From Gammaproteobacteria bacterium (lineage in GTDB: Bacteria; Pseudomonadota; Gammaproteobacteria; HK1), in assembly GCA_012103455.1 (NCBI GenBank), contig WLWT01000001.1, positions 916,001-980,000 of the forward strand: a stretch of DNA of 64,000 nucleotides. The letters are read 5' to 3'. The notes beneath the pieces are model-generated. The model ran no database searches. It was not told the origin of the DNA and was given only the letters and a program-made list of their open reading frames with translations. Position 1 is the stretch's first letter, and each line of letters begins with the position of its first letter. Shown piece after piece: positions 9,511 through 18,646 of this stretch. A program made the translations under genes and the position numbers.

Positions 9511-9992
9511 GTTCGCCTACGTCGCTTGTATCATTGACGCTTAGGCGCGGCGCATTGTGGATTGGCGAGTATCCAATTCGCGGCGCCCCGATATCGCTGT
9601 GGATGCACTGGCATACGCACTGTATGAGCGCGGCGTGGCTGAGAGTGAGCGTCTCATCCATCACAGCGGCCGCGGCAGCCAATATCTCGCCATTCGCTAC
9701 ACCCCGGGCGCCTGGCCCAGGCCGGTATCGAGCCGTCTGTGGGCAGCGCCGGTGATTCGTATGATAACGCGCTGGCCGAATCCATCATTGGGTGATTCAA
9801 GACTGAGGTAATCCGCACACGCAACGCGTGGCGCCATCGCGCAGCGGTCGGGTTTGCCACGCTTGCATGGATCGATTGGTTTAACAATCGCCGGCTGCTC
9901 GAATCGATTGGCGAGGTACCGCCAGCCGAGTATGAACAGGCCTACTATGCCCAAGTACAAAGTTTGGCCGAAGCGGCCTGACTCAAACTAAT

Positions 9993-10132
9993 GGGCACCT
10001 CTAACAATGCACTTTTTCCGCGATTGCGGCGTCAGCGCCGTGCTCCAATCCTCAGGTATCACCTATACACTGCGGTTGTGTGCGCGGTGCTTCTTTACAC
10101 TCACGAAAAAATTACTATTTTTAGAGGCGCCC
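9993..10132. repeat. MITE family 1, copy B
   Basis: This 140 bp element starts 11 bases after the IS3 relic stop and has the same terminal inverted repeats as copy A (GGGCACCTCTA at left, TAGAGGCGCCC at right). No clear 4 bp flanking duplication is seen, so one flank may have been rearranged. Confidence 0.85.
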
Positions 10133-10144
10133 TGAAGTGATTCG

Positions 10145-10522
10145 TTAAGCGTTTATTCGATCAAGAATCTTATCAAGAGATTTCGCACTGGACATCGCCT
10201 TAACAAGCAATTCAATGACCGTACGGACAAGCTTCTCCTCTTGTTTTTCTCCTAGAAACGGAATATCAACCCTTTTGTCTACCGCTGTAACTAATCGTTC
10301 AATGAAGCTACCAGAGTGGGCCCGATCTAAAATTAATGTCTCATCGTTCAAATCCTCAAGAAGACCTTTCATTTCTAGAGGTAAAACTTCTTCAAGTGTT
10401 TCATTAATAAGACCCACTGCTTTTTCAAACATATATTGTTCCATCCATTCTGGAACAAGTGGTACATCAATAAGGGTGTTAGCAACAGTGGCGATTTTGC
10501 TAATTTGTTTATCTGTAAGCAT
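10145..10522 (-). CDS. Hypothetical AT-rich helical protein with an internal duplication
   Basis: The product is about 125 residues from the ATG at 10522, chosen because TAGGAGAGAG lies 6-7 bases upstream; the frame is open 18 codons further. It is predicted to be all-helical and acidic, with no signal or membrane segment. Two halves look alike: TLIDVPLVPEWMEQYMFEKA, and later RVDIPFLGEKQEEKLVRTVI, suggesting an ancient duplication. Base composition is far more AT-rich than the surroundings, a sign of foreign origin. No family is recognised. Confidence 0.72.
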   Translation of the reverse strand: MLTDKQISKIATVANTLIDVPLVPEWMEQYMFEKAVGLINETLEEVLPLEMKGLLEDLNDETLILDRAHSGSFIERLVTAVDKRVDIPFLGEKQEEKLVRTVIELLVKAMSSAKSLDKILDRINA

Positions 10523-10599
10523 GATACTCTCTCCTAAATTAAATGTTGTGCTTGGTTGTAAAAGGTAGTCAGACATCTGGGTGAGTCACAACGCATAAC

Positions 10600-10690
10600 G
10601 AGGCTGTAGAAAAACCTCATTTTTCAAATTTCTGATCTAATAAAATCAATCACTTACATAGTAGTAAACTGGTGGTTTTTCTACAGCCTC
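10600..10690. repeat. 91 bp palindromic element with 17 bp perfect inverted repeats
   Basis: GAGGCTGTAGAAAAACC at the left is the exact complement of the right end. The AT-rich interior has no gene. It is MITE-like and can form a long hairpin. It ends exactly where the group II intron 3' end begins, so it forms the intron's 3' flank. Confidence 0.85.
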
Positions 10691-12539
10691 AATCGTGATA
10701 GGGGGGCACCTCCCGATGCCCCTCCTCCCACCCCACCGGGCCTACGGGTCACGTACCCCGGCGGTTCATTATCGTGTCGTTTCTGGTTCATGCTGATAAG
10801 GCTACCAGCCCCAAGTCTTTAAAGTCCCTATGGGGTAAGGCCTAGTAAAGGGCTGGGCTTGCACTCAACCGCCATGGGCCATGGGCCGATTTCGCGGTAT
10901 TCCACGCCCATCGACGTTCAACGCCCACAGCCCTGAGCGTGCGGTAGCCCGACCTGTCCCACGGTTTCCATAGGTAGCACCGTGACTTCCGCCGTATCCA
11001 TTTGTCCAGGTCGCGCTGCGGGCTCTTTACTGGGGCGATACCCAAGTAAGCTTTCCAACCCAGCAGGGATTTCTTTCAATTCAGCGATAAGCTGATAGAT
11101 AGCAATGGCCGCGGGTCCGGCGGCCTAGCCCCCTTACCGGGTGGTTCACCTTCTCCACTGCCTTTTCAGACACTTTGAGTGTGTGGCCAGGGCGTGGGCT
11201 ACAGGTAAACCCCAGGACTGTCCGGTTGCAGGGACGAACCCCCGCACTTTTGGCGACATGGACCTTGAGCCCTAAGGTAGGCTCGGCAAAGTGGGGGATG
11301 CTTTGTTTTACCCGTTCGCCTGCGCGTGGGCGGCGTCCATAGATTGGGCAGTCATCGGCCTAGCGAACGAAGGGGTGGCCTCGCCGTTCCCGTTCCTGGT
11401 CAAGCTCATTGAGGACCCTATTTGATAACAGCGGTGACCGCGGGCTCCCTTGTGGTACGCCTTCGGCTGTTTTCTCATACCTTCCATTGATTTCAACGCC
11501 CGATTTCAGGTAGCCGTTGAGCAGCCCTAGCCGGGCTTTGTCTTGGATTTCAGCTTTCAGCTTAGGCATTAGCCGGTCCTGCTTGACCCGGTCGAAGACG
11601 CTGTCGAAGTCCAGAGCAACGACCCACTTGCGGCCTTTGATGACCTCGCTTTGTGCCCGGTGTAGCGCTTGTTGTGCACTGCGCATCCGGCGCAAACCGT
11701 AGCGGTTGGGATGGAATGGCGGTTCCCACATCCAGCGCAGCACTTGTGCTATTGCTGGCTGGATAACACGGTCGGTGACCGGGGGTAGGCCCCGTTGGCG
11801 CAGGCGTCCGTGTGGTTGGGGTATCTCGATTCGCAGCGCCGGTTGTGGCTGATAGGTGCCTGCCAGCCGTGGCGCCTTGATAGCAGGCCAGTGGTGCTTC
11901 AGGTAGCCTGACCGTTCATCTACCGTCATACCCTCTACACCCGCTGCACCTTCGGTTACGTTGGACTGGTTTCAATGCCTGTATCCGCTTTTCCTTGTCC
12001 ACTACCTGCATCATCCATGAACCCGCTTCGAGGGCGTCCTGAGGGCGTTTTCCTCCCCTCACCTGTTCTGCCTCCCACTCGCGGCAGGCTCTTCGCCTCG
12101 CCGGTCGGCGGCTGTCAGGTCCTACTTCAAACCGTTCATGATGCCGATAAGGTTCAGACCTTCAACCGTCGAGGACACGGCCTACTCTATCTTTTGCTGA
12201 CTTGTGCCCTACGCTCAAATCCGGTTACCCCGATTTCAGTGCTTCCGGCACCTATGACAGACCTCTCGGGCTAAGACACAGGGCTTTCAGGGCGTAAACG
12301 CTGGATTTATAAAACCTATCCCGTCTGTAGAGGGAAGACTTCGTGGTCACGTGCCCACTGGTCTCGGATACCTCACACCTTCTATCCTGTTCCTGTTCGT
12401 CGCCCCGCCATTTTGCGTTCGACTTCCTCCAGCCCACACCTCACGATGTAAACCTTGTCCTTCCGCTAACCTTCAACTCCACGATTACTTGGTAAGAGGA
12501 CTTTCACCTCTCTAGTTCTGTGTCATGCCCGACATACAC
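10691..12539 (-). mobile_element. Degenerate group II intron
   Basis: On the minus strand the 5' end near 12539 begins GTGTATGTCGGG, and an intron-like leader follows. The 3' part (10691-10800) carries the usual group II end: an unpaired CCGGTGGGGTGGGAGG-type domain V/VI segment closing with CTATCACGATT directly before the palindromic element. In between lies a broken maturase gene. Boundaries are estimated by eye; the 5' boundary is the less certain. The broken reverse transcriptase means it could splice or move only with help in trans. Confidence 0.72.
11060..11929 (-). pseudogene. Group II intron reverse transcriptase/maturase, broken
   Basis: The readable core (11360-11929) has RT blocks: RVIQPAIAQVLRWMWEPPF, RKWVVALDFDSVFDRVKQDR and TAEGVPQGSPRSPLLSN. 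The catalytic YADD is hit directly: the Tyr codon is TAG (frame reads VR-stop-ADDC at about 11360). Beyond it, IYGRRPRAGERV and TVLGFTCSPRPGH are readable before further stops in the X/thumb region. The N-terminus upstream of 11929 is frameshifted (EGAAGVEG is visible). It is inactive as encoded. Confidence 0.85.
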
Positions 12540-12544
12540 GTCTT

Positions 12545-13070
12545 GTTGAACTGGCCGCCACCGGATAGTGCCGGGCCACGCCGATGGCAAAGCAATGGGG
12601 TTTCTATGCGCCCGTGGCCTACAACGAGGGCACGTGTGCCTATAGCAGTGCCAATGATGTGAGCAACCGCCACCGTCCCCTCGTTACACGCCTCGACGAT
12701 GGATTCGGGGACAATGGCGATGGCGGCAGGCGTTGTACCCAACTCCTTGCATGTGACCGGCTTCACAGCGCTACACATGTCCAGCTAAGCGAGCGGTGTT
12801 TGCTCCATGCGCCCATCCTCGGGGTGGCACCGAAACCGAACTCTACGATCCCCGGGCGTAGCCCGGCAAGTTCAACGGCTAGACTGAGACGCCGGCGGAG
12901 CGCGAAACGCGGAGGGTACGTAAAGGGTGCAGCCCTTTGGGCGGTCGTTCTCCAGCCTGTTGTTGGACGAAGCCGCTACGCGGCAGAGCGAAGATATCGG
13001 CTTTTGCCTTCGCGCCCTATGAAGCGAAGACTTCCTGGTGCAGGCAATTCCGTGTGTGTCTTTGGAACTG
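12545..13070. other. About 0.5 kb with no supported gene
   Basis: This is the 5' flank of the intron. The long forward frame here has no recognisable protein and continues straight through an inverted-repeat element, so I do not call it. A reverse frame (12512-12778) shows a regular Ala/Val pattern that could be a relic, but I do not recognise it. Confidence 0.4.
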
Positions 13071-13113
13071 CGCATCATGCAAGCACACGGGAAGTCCCGC
13101 TTCACAGAGTTAT

Positions 13114-13253
13114 GGGCACCTCTAAAAATGCACTTTTTCCGCGATTGCGGCGTCAGCTCCGTGCTCCAATCCTCATGTATCACCTATACATTGCGGTTCT
13201 GCGCGTGGTGCTTCCTTGCATTCACGAAACAATGACTATTTTTAGCGGCCCCC
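13114..13253. repeat. MITE family 1, copy C
   Basis: This is a 140 bp element inside recombinase copy 2, flanked by TTAT on both sides (13110-13113, 13254-13257). The empty site is preserved in recombinase copy 1 at 7901-7920 (AGAGTTATACCAAAAGC), which proves a 4 bp target duplication. Confidence 0.92.
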
Positions 13254-13325
13254 TTATATCAAAAGCACCTGCGCGCCCTGAAACTCAAGGACCTCGCCCC
13301 GAACACCATTGACAGCGACGCCAGA

Positions 13326-13370
13326 GCCGTGCACCGCCTCGCCGTACGCCGTCTCGCCGTGCACCTCGAC
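13326..13370. repeat. 15 bp tandem triplication (imperfect)
   Basis: Three units starting GCCGTGCACCGCCTC. Copy 1 of the recombinase has a shortened version of this segment. Confidence 0.75.
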
Positions 13371-13440
13371 CGCTGCCCCGTCGATGTCACCAAGGAGGAA
13401 CGCGACCACCATTTCGACCTATTCCTCCAAACCCATTCCT

Positions 13441-13583
13441 AGGGGCCTCTAAAAACCTACTGCGCGACGCTATGGCTGCGTTGCGCGGTGCTCGCAATCC
13501 TCATGTATTACTCATACACTGCGGTTCCTGCGCTCCGTGCGCTTTGCCCTAAGGCCGCTCGCTACGGTTTTTGGCAGGTCCCC
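13441..13583. repeat. MITE family 2, copy 2
   Basis: This element occupies the same insertion point as in recombinase copy 1, with the TCCT flanks at 13437-13440 and 13584-13587. It was therefore present before the recombinase region was duplicated. Confidence 0.88.
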
Positions 13584-14164
13584 TCCTGGGCCACCATCAA
13601 GATCGACCGCAACGGCATTCGTTTGTTATATGGAGGAGGTTCTCGGCCAGTCGCTGCCCTGGATCGACTTCGCCAAAGCGCCCAAGACCCAGCGTCTAGC
13701 CGATATCCTGACCCAAAATGCAATCGCCCGCATCATTCACATCACGCGCCGATTCGACCTGCGATGCTTCTGGTTCGTCACCTACTAACTTGGGCCTGCG
13801 CCTCGGTGAGACGCTGCGCTGGAATGCGCCGACATCGACAGTGAGCGTTGCCAGGTTCACATCCGCAACGCCAAGGGCAACAAAGATCGCTTTGTGCTCT
13901 TGCCTTCGATGACCTTGCGGGTTCCGCGTAAGCTGTGGTGTGCCTATCGCCATCGGCGACTCGGCGTGACGGTGCCCTGGCCACCCGGGCGCTGGACCGC
14001 ACCAGCGTGCAACAGGGCTTGAAGCGGGCCGTCGCTGGTGCCGCGCTCCGCCAACACCGCTCGCTCCATTCGCTTCGCCATAGCTACGCACTACCCACAT
14101 GCTTGAGGCCGAACTCACGCTCAACGCTATTCGGCACAGCATCAACTCGGCCACGCTGGTCCTA

Positions 14165-14715
14165 AGACGACCGCTCGTTCATGTGCGCATGACCGGGAAG
14201 GCCGCTGGGGTACCCAGGCGATGCTCGGGGCCCTCGTCGGTTGCGGCGCAGGGTGGTAAACCGTTGCATGGCGAGGACCGGGGCCACGGAGTTCAGGACG
14301 TCCCGTACTTGACCACGGGTGGGGGCACGGCCGGCAGAGTCCAAGGGCAAAGGCTCCTGTCGTAGTGCCGGTAGAAGACATCGGCCACCGTCTTGGAGAC
14401 CGGTGAGGCAAGCTGTTTGCCTTTCTGCTCGGACGGCTTCGGCCAGCCAGGGCACACCAGTTTGAATTGATCCTGGCTGATTGGTGGAGCCGTCAGGTGG
14501 CGAAAGACACGCATGTGTACCGCGTCCACTCGCAGGGCAGCTTCAACGTCGAGCAAAAACGATGATGCCCGAAGGGCCGAACATATCTCTGCTCGGCTTA
14601 TGCGTTTGGACAGGCGCCAGTCCTGGACTCCAAGGTCGAGTTTTTGAGACGCAACGTAGATCGCCTTTGCTTTTTCTGCGTGGGCTTTGTGAGTCTCACG
14701 CAGATGGTCATTCAC
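14165..14715 (-). pseudogene. XamI-like restriction endonuclease, truncated and frameshifted
   Basis: It begins at a GTG overlapping the methyltransferase stop (GTGA). The first 140 codons include LDVEAALRVDAVHMRVFRHL and APPISQDQFKLVCPGWPKPS, which I recall as typical of the XamI restriction enzyme family. A frameshift near 14310 moves the frame; the next block is GRAPTRGQVRDVLNSVAPVL and LRRNR. The sequence stops at 14165, well short of the catalytic C-terminal half. The assignment rests on my memory of the family and on the adjacent C5 methyltransferase. Confidence 0.62.
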
Positions 14716-15881
14716 GCTTGCATCTCATCCATGGTGGGGAGGCGGCGGCGAGAGGGTGCAGCGTTGCGTGAAGCGCCGTTCCGCTGGTTGTCTAGAATCG
14801 TGTAACGGATTGCGCTCAACAACTCCGTAGGTAGCGGCAACAGCGAGTCGGTACCTATAGGTTCTGCCTGCTGGCATTGAGTTGCCGCATGGCCGTACAG
14901 AGAATCCGCGAGATGGCCCGCAAGCACCGGCGGAACCGCGTTGCCAATCAGCTTGTATTGCGCTGCTCGTGACCCGCAAAACTCCCAATCCGGCGTAAAA
15001 GTCTGTATCGCTGCGCACTCTCTTGGCGACAATCGTCGCAATCCTAACTCGCCGTCTCGGATCCAGTCCTGCTGACCACTTGCGGTAACAGTTCTGGCAG
15101 GAAGGTCCAGATCAGCGACGAAGGCACCTTGCTTGTAACCCCAATGCCCGCCAGGCCGCGTGGCTTCCGCCTTTCCCGGACTCCGGACCCCCTTGCCGTC
15201 CGGTACGCTTGCCAACTCCACCGCGAGCTTTACAGTCGGACGAATGATGTCTTCTGGCCGGCACGGCCCTATGCGAGAAAGACACTCTCCGAGAGTCACC
15301 CAGGCGGGCGCGTACATGTACTCGCATTTCCCACTCCCCGCATGCGTTGGTGCCGGAAACGGCGGCATGTCGCCAGCAGCAAAACCGACGATGAACAATC
15401 GAACACGCCTCTGCGGGACACCGAAATCAGCCGCATTGAGCAAATGCACCGCCGTTTGGAATCCGTGTGCAAGCAGCCGGCGACGTATGTATTCCAATGC
15501 GCCACCCGGTCGGCCATCTGGGCCTCGCGCCGTCAGCAGGCCGCGTACGTTTTCGAACACGATCCATCTGACCTGACACTCGGCGGCTACCGCTGCAAAC
15601 GCCTCGAACAATCTGCCCCGAGGATCGTGCAATCCGAGTTGGTGGCCAGCGCTGCTCCAGGCTTGGCACGGTGGTCCGCCGAGCATCAGCGGAATATCAC
15701 CAGGCCGCCGGCCGAGCCTTTGAAGAAGCGCACCACCAACGAGGTTGTTCACGTCCTCCTGCTCTATCAGCGCCTCTGGGAAGGCACGCACACCCGGGGC
15801 GATCGCCTTCCCGGCATTCCGTTTGAGCGTGTCCTTTGAGCAAAAATGCCCTAACCGGCGCTTCCTCCTATTCCAAATCAA
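14712..15881 (-). pseudogene. DNA cytosine-5 methyltransferase, N-terminus damaged
   Basis: Conserved C5 motifs are present in order: IV (GGPPCQAWSSAG, catalytic Cys), VI (FENVRG), VIII (PQRRVRLF), IX/X (LRRLSPRECAAIQTFTPDWE, then YKLIGNAVPP). The open frame starts at a TTG and lacks the SAM-binding motif I. Just upstream in another frame there is an FGIGG-like segment (around 15868-15880) preceded by a stop, which looks like the lost motif I. I therefore treat it as frameshifted. It is coupled to the XamI-like relic as an R-M pair; about 389 codons remain. Confidence 0.75.
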
Positions 15882-15909
15882 GCAAATACGTTTAGCAGCC
15901 GGGTATCTC

Positions 15910-16216
15910 GCCTCATCGACACCGACGCCATGATCGCTATCTTGATTGACAGCGCGTTAAGCAAGCGTTTGACCACACCGGATTACCAGCTATCTGGCTG
16001 GCAGCCACCATGAGCGGCGGCGGCCGGCCGTGTCGAGGCGCGCGACGAACCCGGCCGGTGAGTCCTTGTAAACGATCTGCATGCAGGGTCGATCAACGCA
16101 CTGGCCACGCCAGTTCTTGGCAAGCTGGGAACATACGGCAACGATGCCGCTCGGAGTCAGACGATGTCAGCGGTTCCTGCCGATCTTCACTGCGGCGACT
16201 CGTCATCAAACGGCCG
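15910..16216. other. Spacer of about 300 bases, no gene recognised
   Basis: This separates the accessory zone from the methanol-oxidation region. No frame, hairpin or repeat with support was found. Confidence 0.4.
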
Positions 16217-17035
16217 CTAGCGCTGACTACGCAGCGCACCATCGAGGTTGCGGGCTCGATGTAGGCCAATGAGTTCCGCTTCGTGTTTGAGGTTCACCAG
16301 CACTGCCGAATCGAAATCGGCACCGGCAACGCGTGTGCCCGCTACGGATGCGCCGGTCAGGTCCGCGCCGGCGAGCTTTGCGTCGCTGAAATCTGCGCCA
16401 TCCAGATTGGTGTTTTTCAATGACGCGAACTCCACGTCCGCTTTCGACAGGCGCGACCCCGCGAGATTAGCACCATCGAGATTGGCCGAGCGCAATATGG
16501 CCCGCATCAAGCCCATGGATTGATTTCTCATGTCGGCGCCGCCGTCGCTATTGCGCAAGTCCGCGCCGGACAGATCGGCATGTTGCAGATTCGCGACGAT
16601 GCGCGCGCCGTTGAGGCGGGCGCCGCGCAACACCGCTTTGCTCATTTGCGCGGAGAATAGACTACTTTTCGCAAGGTTGGCGTTTTCCAAATTGGCTTCG
16701 ATCAGCCAAGCGAGATCGAGCTTGGTGTCACTGAGATCTGCGTCGATCAAGGTCGTGCGATTCAGTCGTGCCCAACGTAGATCGGCACCTTTGAAATCGA
16801 TACCGCTCAAATCCAGCCCCGACAGCCGCTTCTTGGTCAAGTCGGCCCGCCGGTTGCCGCTGGCCGCAATCACTGCTATGACCTCTTCCCGGGTCATTTC
16901 GGGCTGCGTCATGTCTGCACTGCTCATGTCCACATGACGCATGGGATCTTGTGCAGATGTCGCACCGGGCAGCGCCACAAGGGTTAGGGATGCGGCCAGC
17001 AGTGCCGCGGCGGGAAATTTTCCAACCGTTACCAT
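16217..17035 (-). CDS. Exported pentapeptide-repeat protein
   Basis: The product is 272 residues. A signal peptide (AAALLAASLTLVALPGATSA) is followed by about 30 pentapeptide units of the A(D/N)LXX type (GADLRWARLNRTTLIDADL and similar), forming a right-handed beta-helix. A GAGGAC ribosome-binding site precedes the ATG. Exported pentapeptide-repeat proteins are found in methanol dehydrogenase clusters, and this one sits at the end of the mxa gene run. Its molecular role is unknown. Confidence 0.88.
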   Translation of the reverse strand: MVTVGKFPAAALLAASLTLVALPGATSAQDPMRHVDMSSADMTQPEMTREEVIAVIAASGNRRADLTKKRLSGLDLSGIDFKGADLRWARLNRTTLIDADLSDTKLDLAWLIEANLENANLAKSSLFSAQMSKAVLRGARLNGARIVANLQHADLSGADLRNSDGGADMRNQSMGLMRAILRSANLDGANLAGSRLSKADVEFASLKNTNLDGADFSDAKLAGADLTGASVAGTRVAGADFDSAVLVNLKHEAELIGLHRARNLDGALRSQR

Positions 17036-17271
17036 ACCGAGGTCCTCAGCGTTTTTTCTCGTCGGGTCACGGTAAACCTAACACATATCAAGCAGGTGGC
17101 CTGCTGCGCCTACCGAGCAGACCCTGTGTCTGTCAAGCTTCAGCCGCCAGTACACAGGGGCACAAACACACGCTGCCGCCCGCCTGCCTAGGTGCTTGCG
17201 CCAGGGGCAGCAACCGACAACTGGGTGTTGGGTTTTGCTACTATCGCGCGCAGAACGCAATGGAGAGATCG

Positions 17272-17634
17272 ATGAACCGTACACTAGTGGCCAGCTTATT
17301 ATGTCTGGTGTTTGCCCCCCAAGCGCTCGCCAACGACTATCCAACCCAGGCGCGCGTGGAGTACGTGTTGAGCTGTATGACGGCGAACGGTGGGCAGAGT
17401 TACGACACCTTGTACCCGTGTGTATGCAGCATTGACAAGATCGCGCAACAGATCAAATACGCCGACTACGTTCACGCCGAAACCATGAGCGTGATGATTA
17501 CGACACCCGGCGAAAAAGGTGGCGCGTTTCGCGATGCCCCTGGGGCACGCGGCATGGTCAAGCAATTCAAGAACGTCCGCGAAGCCGCGGAGCAATCCTG
17601 TTTCGTGCGCCGGGCCGCGGCCAGCACGCAGTAG
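17272..17634 (+). CDS. Small periplasmic Cys-containing protein of methanol-oxidation clusters
   Basis: The product is 120 residues, with a clear signal peptide (TLVASLLCLVFAPQALA) cleaved before NDYPTQ. The mature part has four Cys (LSCMTANGG, YPCVCSID, QSCFVRR), suggesting disulfides, and no heme motif. The ATG at 17272 follows GGAGAG; the frame is open further upstream but without a signal. Homologous small proteins occur beside xoxF/mxa genes. It converges with mxaL. Confidence 0.82.
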   Translation: MNRTLVASLLCLVFAPQALANDYPTQARVEYVLSCMTANGGQSYDTLYPCVCSIDKIAQQIKYADYVHAETMSVMITTPGEKGGAFRDAPGARGMVKQFKNVREAAEQSCFVRRAAASTQ

Positions 17635-17671
17635 CCCGCACCCTTGTAGAAAGAGGCTACGCGGCGCTAGC

Positions 17672-18646
17672 TCATTGATTTTTGTTGCTCGCTAGCGAAA
17701 TGAGGTTCGCCGCCAGCACCAGAAGCAGTGCCACCGCGATCAACGCCGCGCGCAAATCCAAGACAGCAGCTTCGGACACACCGTTGCGTTCTTGCAGCAG
17801 GACCTCGAGAAGCGCGCGCGCGCCGCTCAGACGGTGGTATTCGATACCTACGCGTCGCGCTGTATCTTGCAGATACGCTTCGCGCAAACTGGACAGATGC
17901 TCGGTTCCGGCGGCGATGCGTTGGGCGATGTCACCGACCTCCACCCCCACCATTGGTTCGCCGCCCTGGAATCGGCCTAGACTGTAGGTATCGACCTGCA
18001 GTACCTCGTCGGCACGCCAAAAACCGCGCTGTTTACCCGCGCCGTCGAACTTTGGAATGGACCTAGGAATCTCGCCACCTACACCCACCATGGTACCCGT
18101 GACGCTGCCGGGCGTACCCGCGAAACGGGGGGCGAACTGTGGGTTGATCGGTGGCGCTTCGTGACCGTCGGTGAAGAAAATGATGTGCGTGTGTTCACCC
18201 AAGGTCTTGGCCACCGACAGGGCGGAGAACAATCCTTTGGCGACTTCGCTGCGTGCATCCCAAGCCATCTCCCAACTCAGCTTGGCGATCAGTTCGGCGA
18301 GTTCGTTACGGTTGGCGCAGACTTCCACGGGGGCGATCAGGGGCAAGGTACGATGCTGGGTGAAGATACCCACACCCATTTCGGTCGCACATGGCAAGTG
18401 CGGCAATATCTCACCCAAGGTGTGCTTGGCACGCGTGAGACGGCTGAGTCGTGCATCGTAACTCGTGCCGGCGTCGGTGACGTTCATGCTTTGGGTGATA
18501 TCGAATACCGCTAAAAAACGATACCTCGGTTGCTGATAAGTGAGTTGCGGATCGAACAGTGTCGTCAACACCAGCAGCAGTGCGCCGGCCAGCAACACCA
18601 CCCGCGCGTTGCGGATCCGCAGCCTGCTCGCGATCGCGGTAGTCAT
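17672..18646 (-). CDS. mxaL: MxaL, VWA-domain protein for methanol dehydrogenase maturation
   Basis: The product is 324 residues: an N-terminal membrane helix (VVLLAGALLLVLTTLF), a VWA domain with a MIDAS-like DITQSMNVTD and FFTDGHEAPP, and a C-terminal membrane helix (LIAVALLLVLAANLISL). MxaL belongs to the MxaR/S/A/C/K/L set needed to mature PQQ methanol dehydrogenases, including metal insertion, in the periplasm. It overlaps mxaK by 4 bases. It is the last gene of the leftward mxa run. Confidence 0.9.
   Translation of the reverse strand: MTTAIASRLRIRNARVVLLAGALLLVLTTLFDPQLTYQQPRYRFLAVFDITQSMNVTDAGTSYDARLSRLTRAKHTLGEILPHLPCATEMGVGIFTQHRTLPLIAPVEVCANRNELAELIAKLSWEMAWDARSEVAKGLFSALSVAKTLGEHTHIIFFTDGHEAPPINPQFAPRFAGTPGSVTGTMVGVGGEIPRSIPKFDGAGKQRGFWRADEVLQVDTYSLGRFQGGEPMVGVEVGDIAQRIAAGTEHLSSLREAYLQDTARRVGIEYHRLSGARALLEVLLQERNGVSEAAVLDLRAALIAVALLLVLAANLISLASNKNQ

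Larger units (their letters stand above)
8674..9981 (+). pseudogene. IS3-family transposase relic (orfA and orfB)
   Basis: orfA begins at 8674 (SKRYSPEVGERALRMVLEHE, GCTPETAA) and stops early. Its leucine-zipper part is readable afterwards in another frame (LERENRELRRAKEI). orfB begins near 9027 with IRFIDTHRGQYGAGSLCKVL and contains the DDE-domain pieces (WVSDLTCVAT, LIHHSGRGSQYL, then AEYEQAYYAQVQSLAEAA). Several frameshifts break it. Two internal tandem triplications (8839-8880 and 9466-9510) add to the damage. The copy is inactive. Confidence 0.85.
13089..14165 (+). pseudogene. Decayed tyrosine recombinase (copy 2, near full length)
   Basis: This is a second copy of the recombinase at 7872, interrupted by MITE family 1 (13114-13253) and MITE family 2 (13441-13583). 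Readable blocks in order: KSRFTEL, QKHLRALKLKDLAPNTIDSD, VTKEERDHHFDLFLQTHS, EEVLGQSLPWIDFAKAPKTQ, LGLRLGETLRWNAP, then RNAKGNKDRFVLLPS and finally the HxxR box SLHSLRHSYA. Multiple frameshifts separate them. A tandem triplication sits at 13326-13370. It is inactive. Confidence 0.82.

Noticed and set aside
12545..13090. Integron attC or attI site near the recombinase relics
   Set aside because: No GTTRRRY/RYYYAAC pair or typical attC hairpin was found, and the recombinase resembles IS91-associated integrases rather than IntI.
12584..13312. Forward frame of 242 codons between the intron and recombinase copy 2
   Set aside because: It runs through a MITE and the recombinase start region in the wrong frame and shows no recognisable domain.
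17632..17660. Terminator between the small secreted protein and mxaL
   Set aside because: GTAGCC and GGCTAC can pair, but the stem is only 6 bp with a 17-base loop and no T-run on either side.
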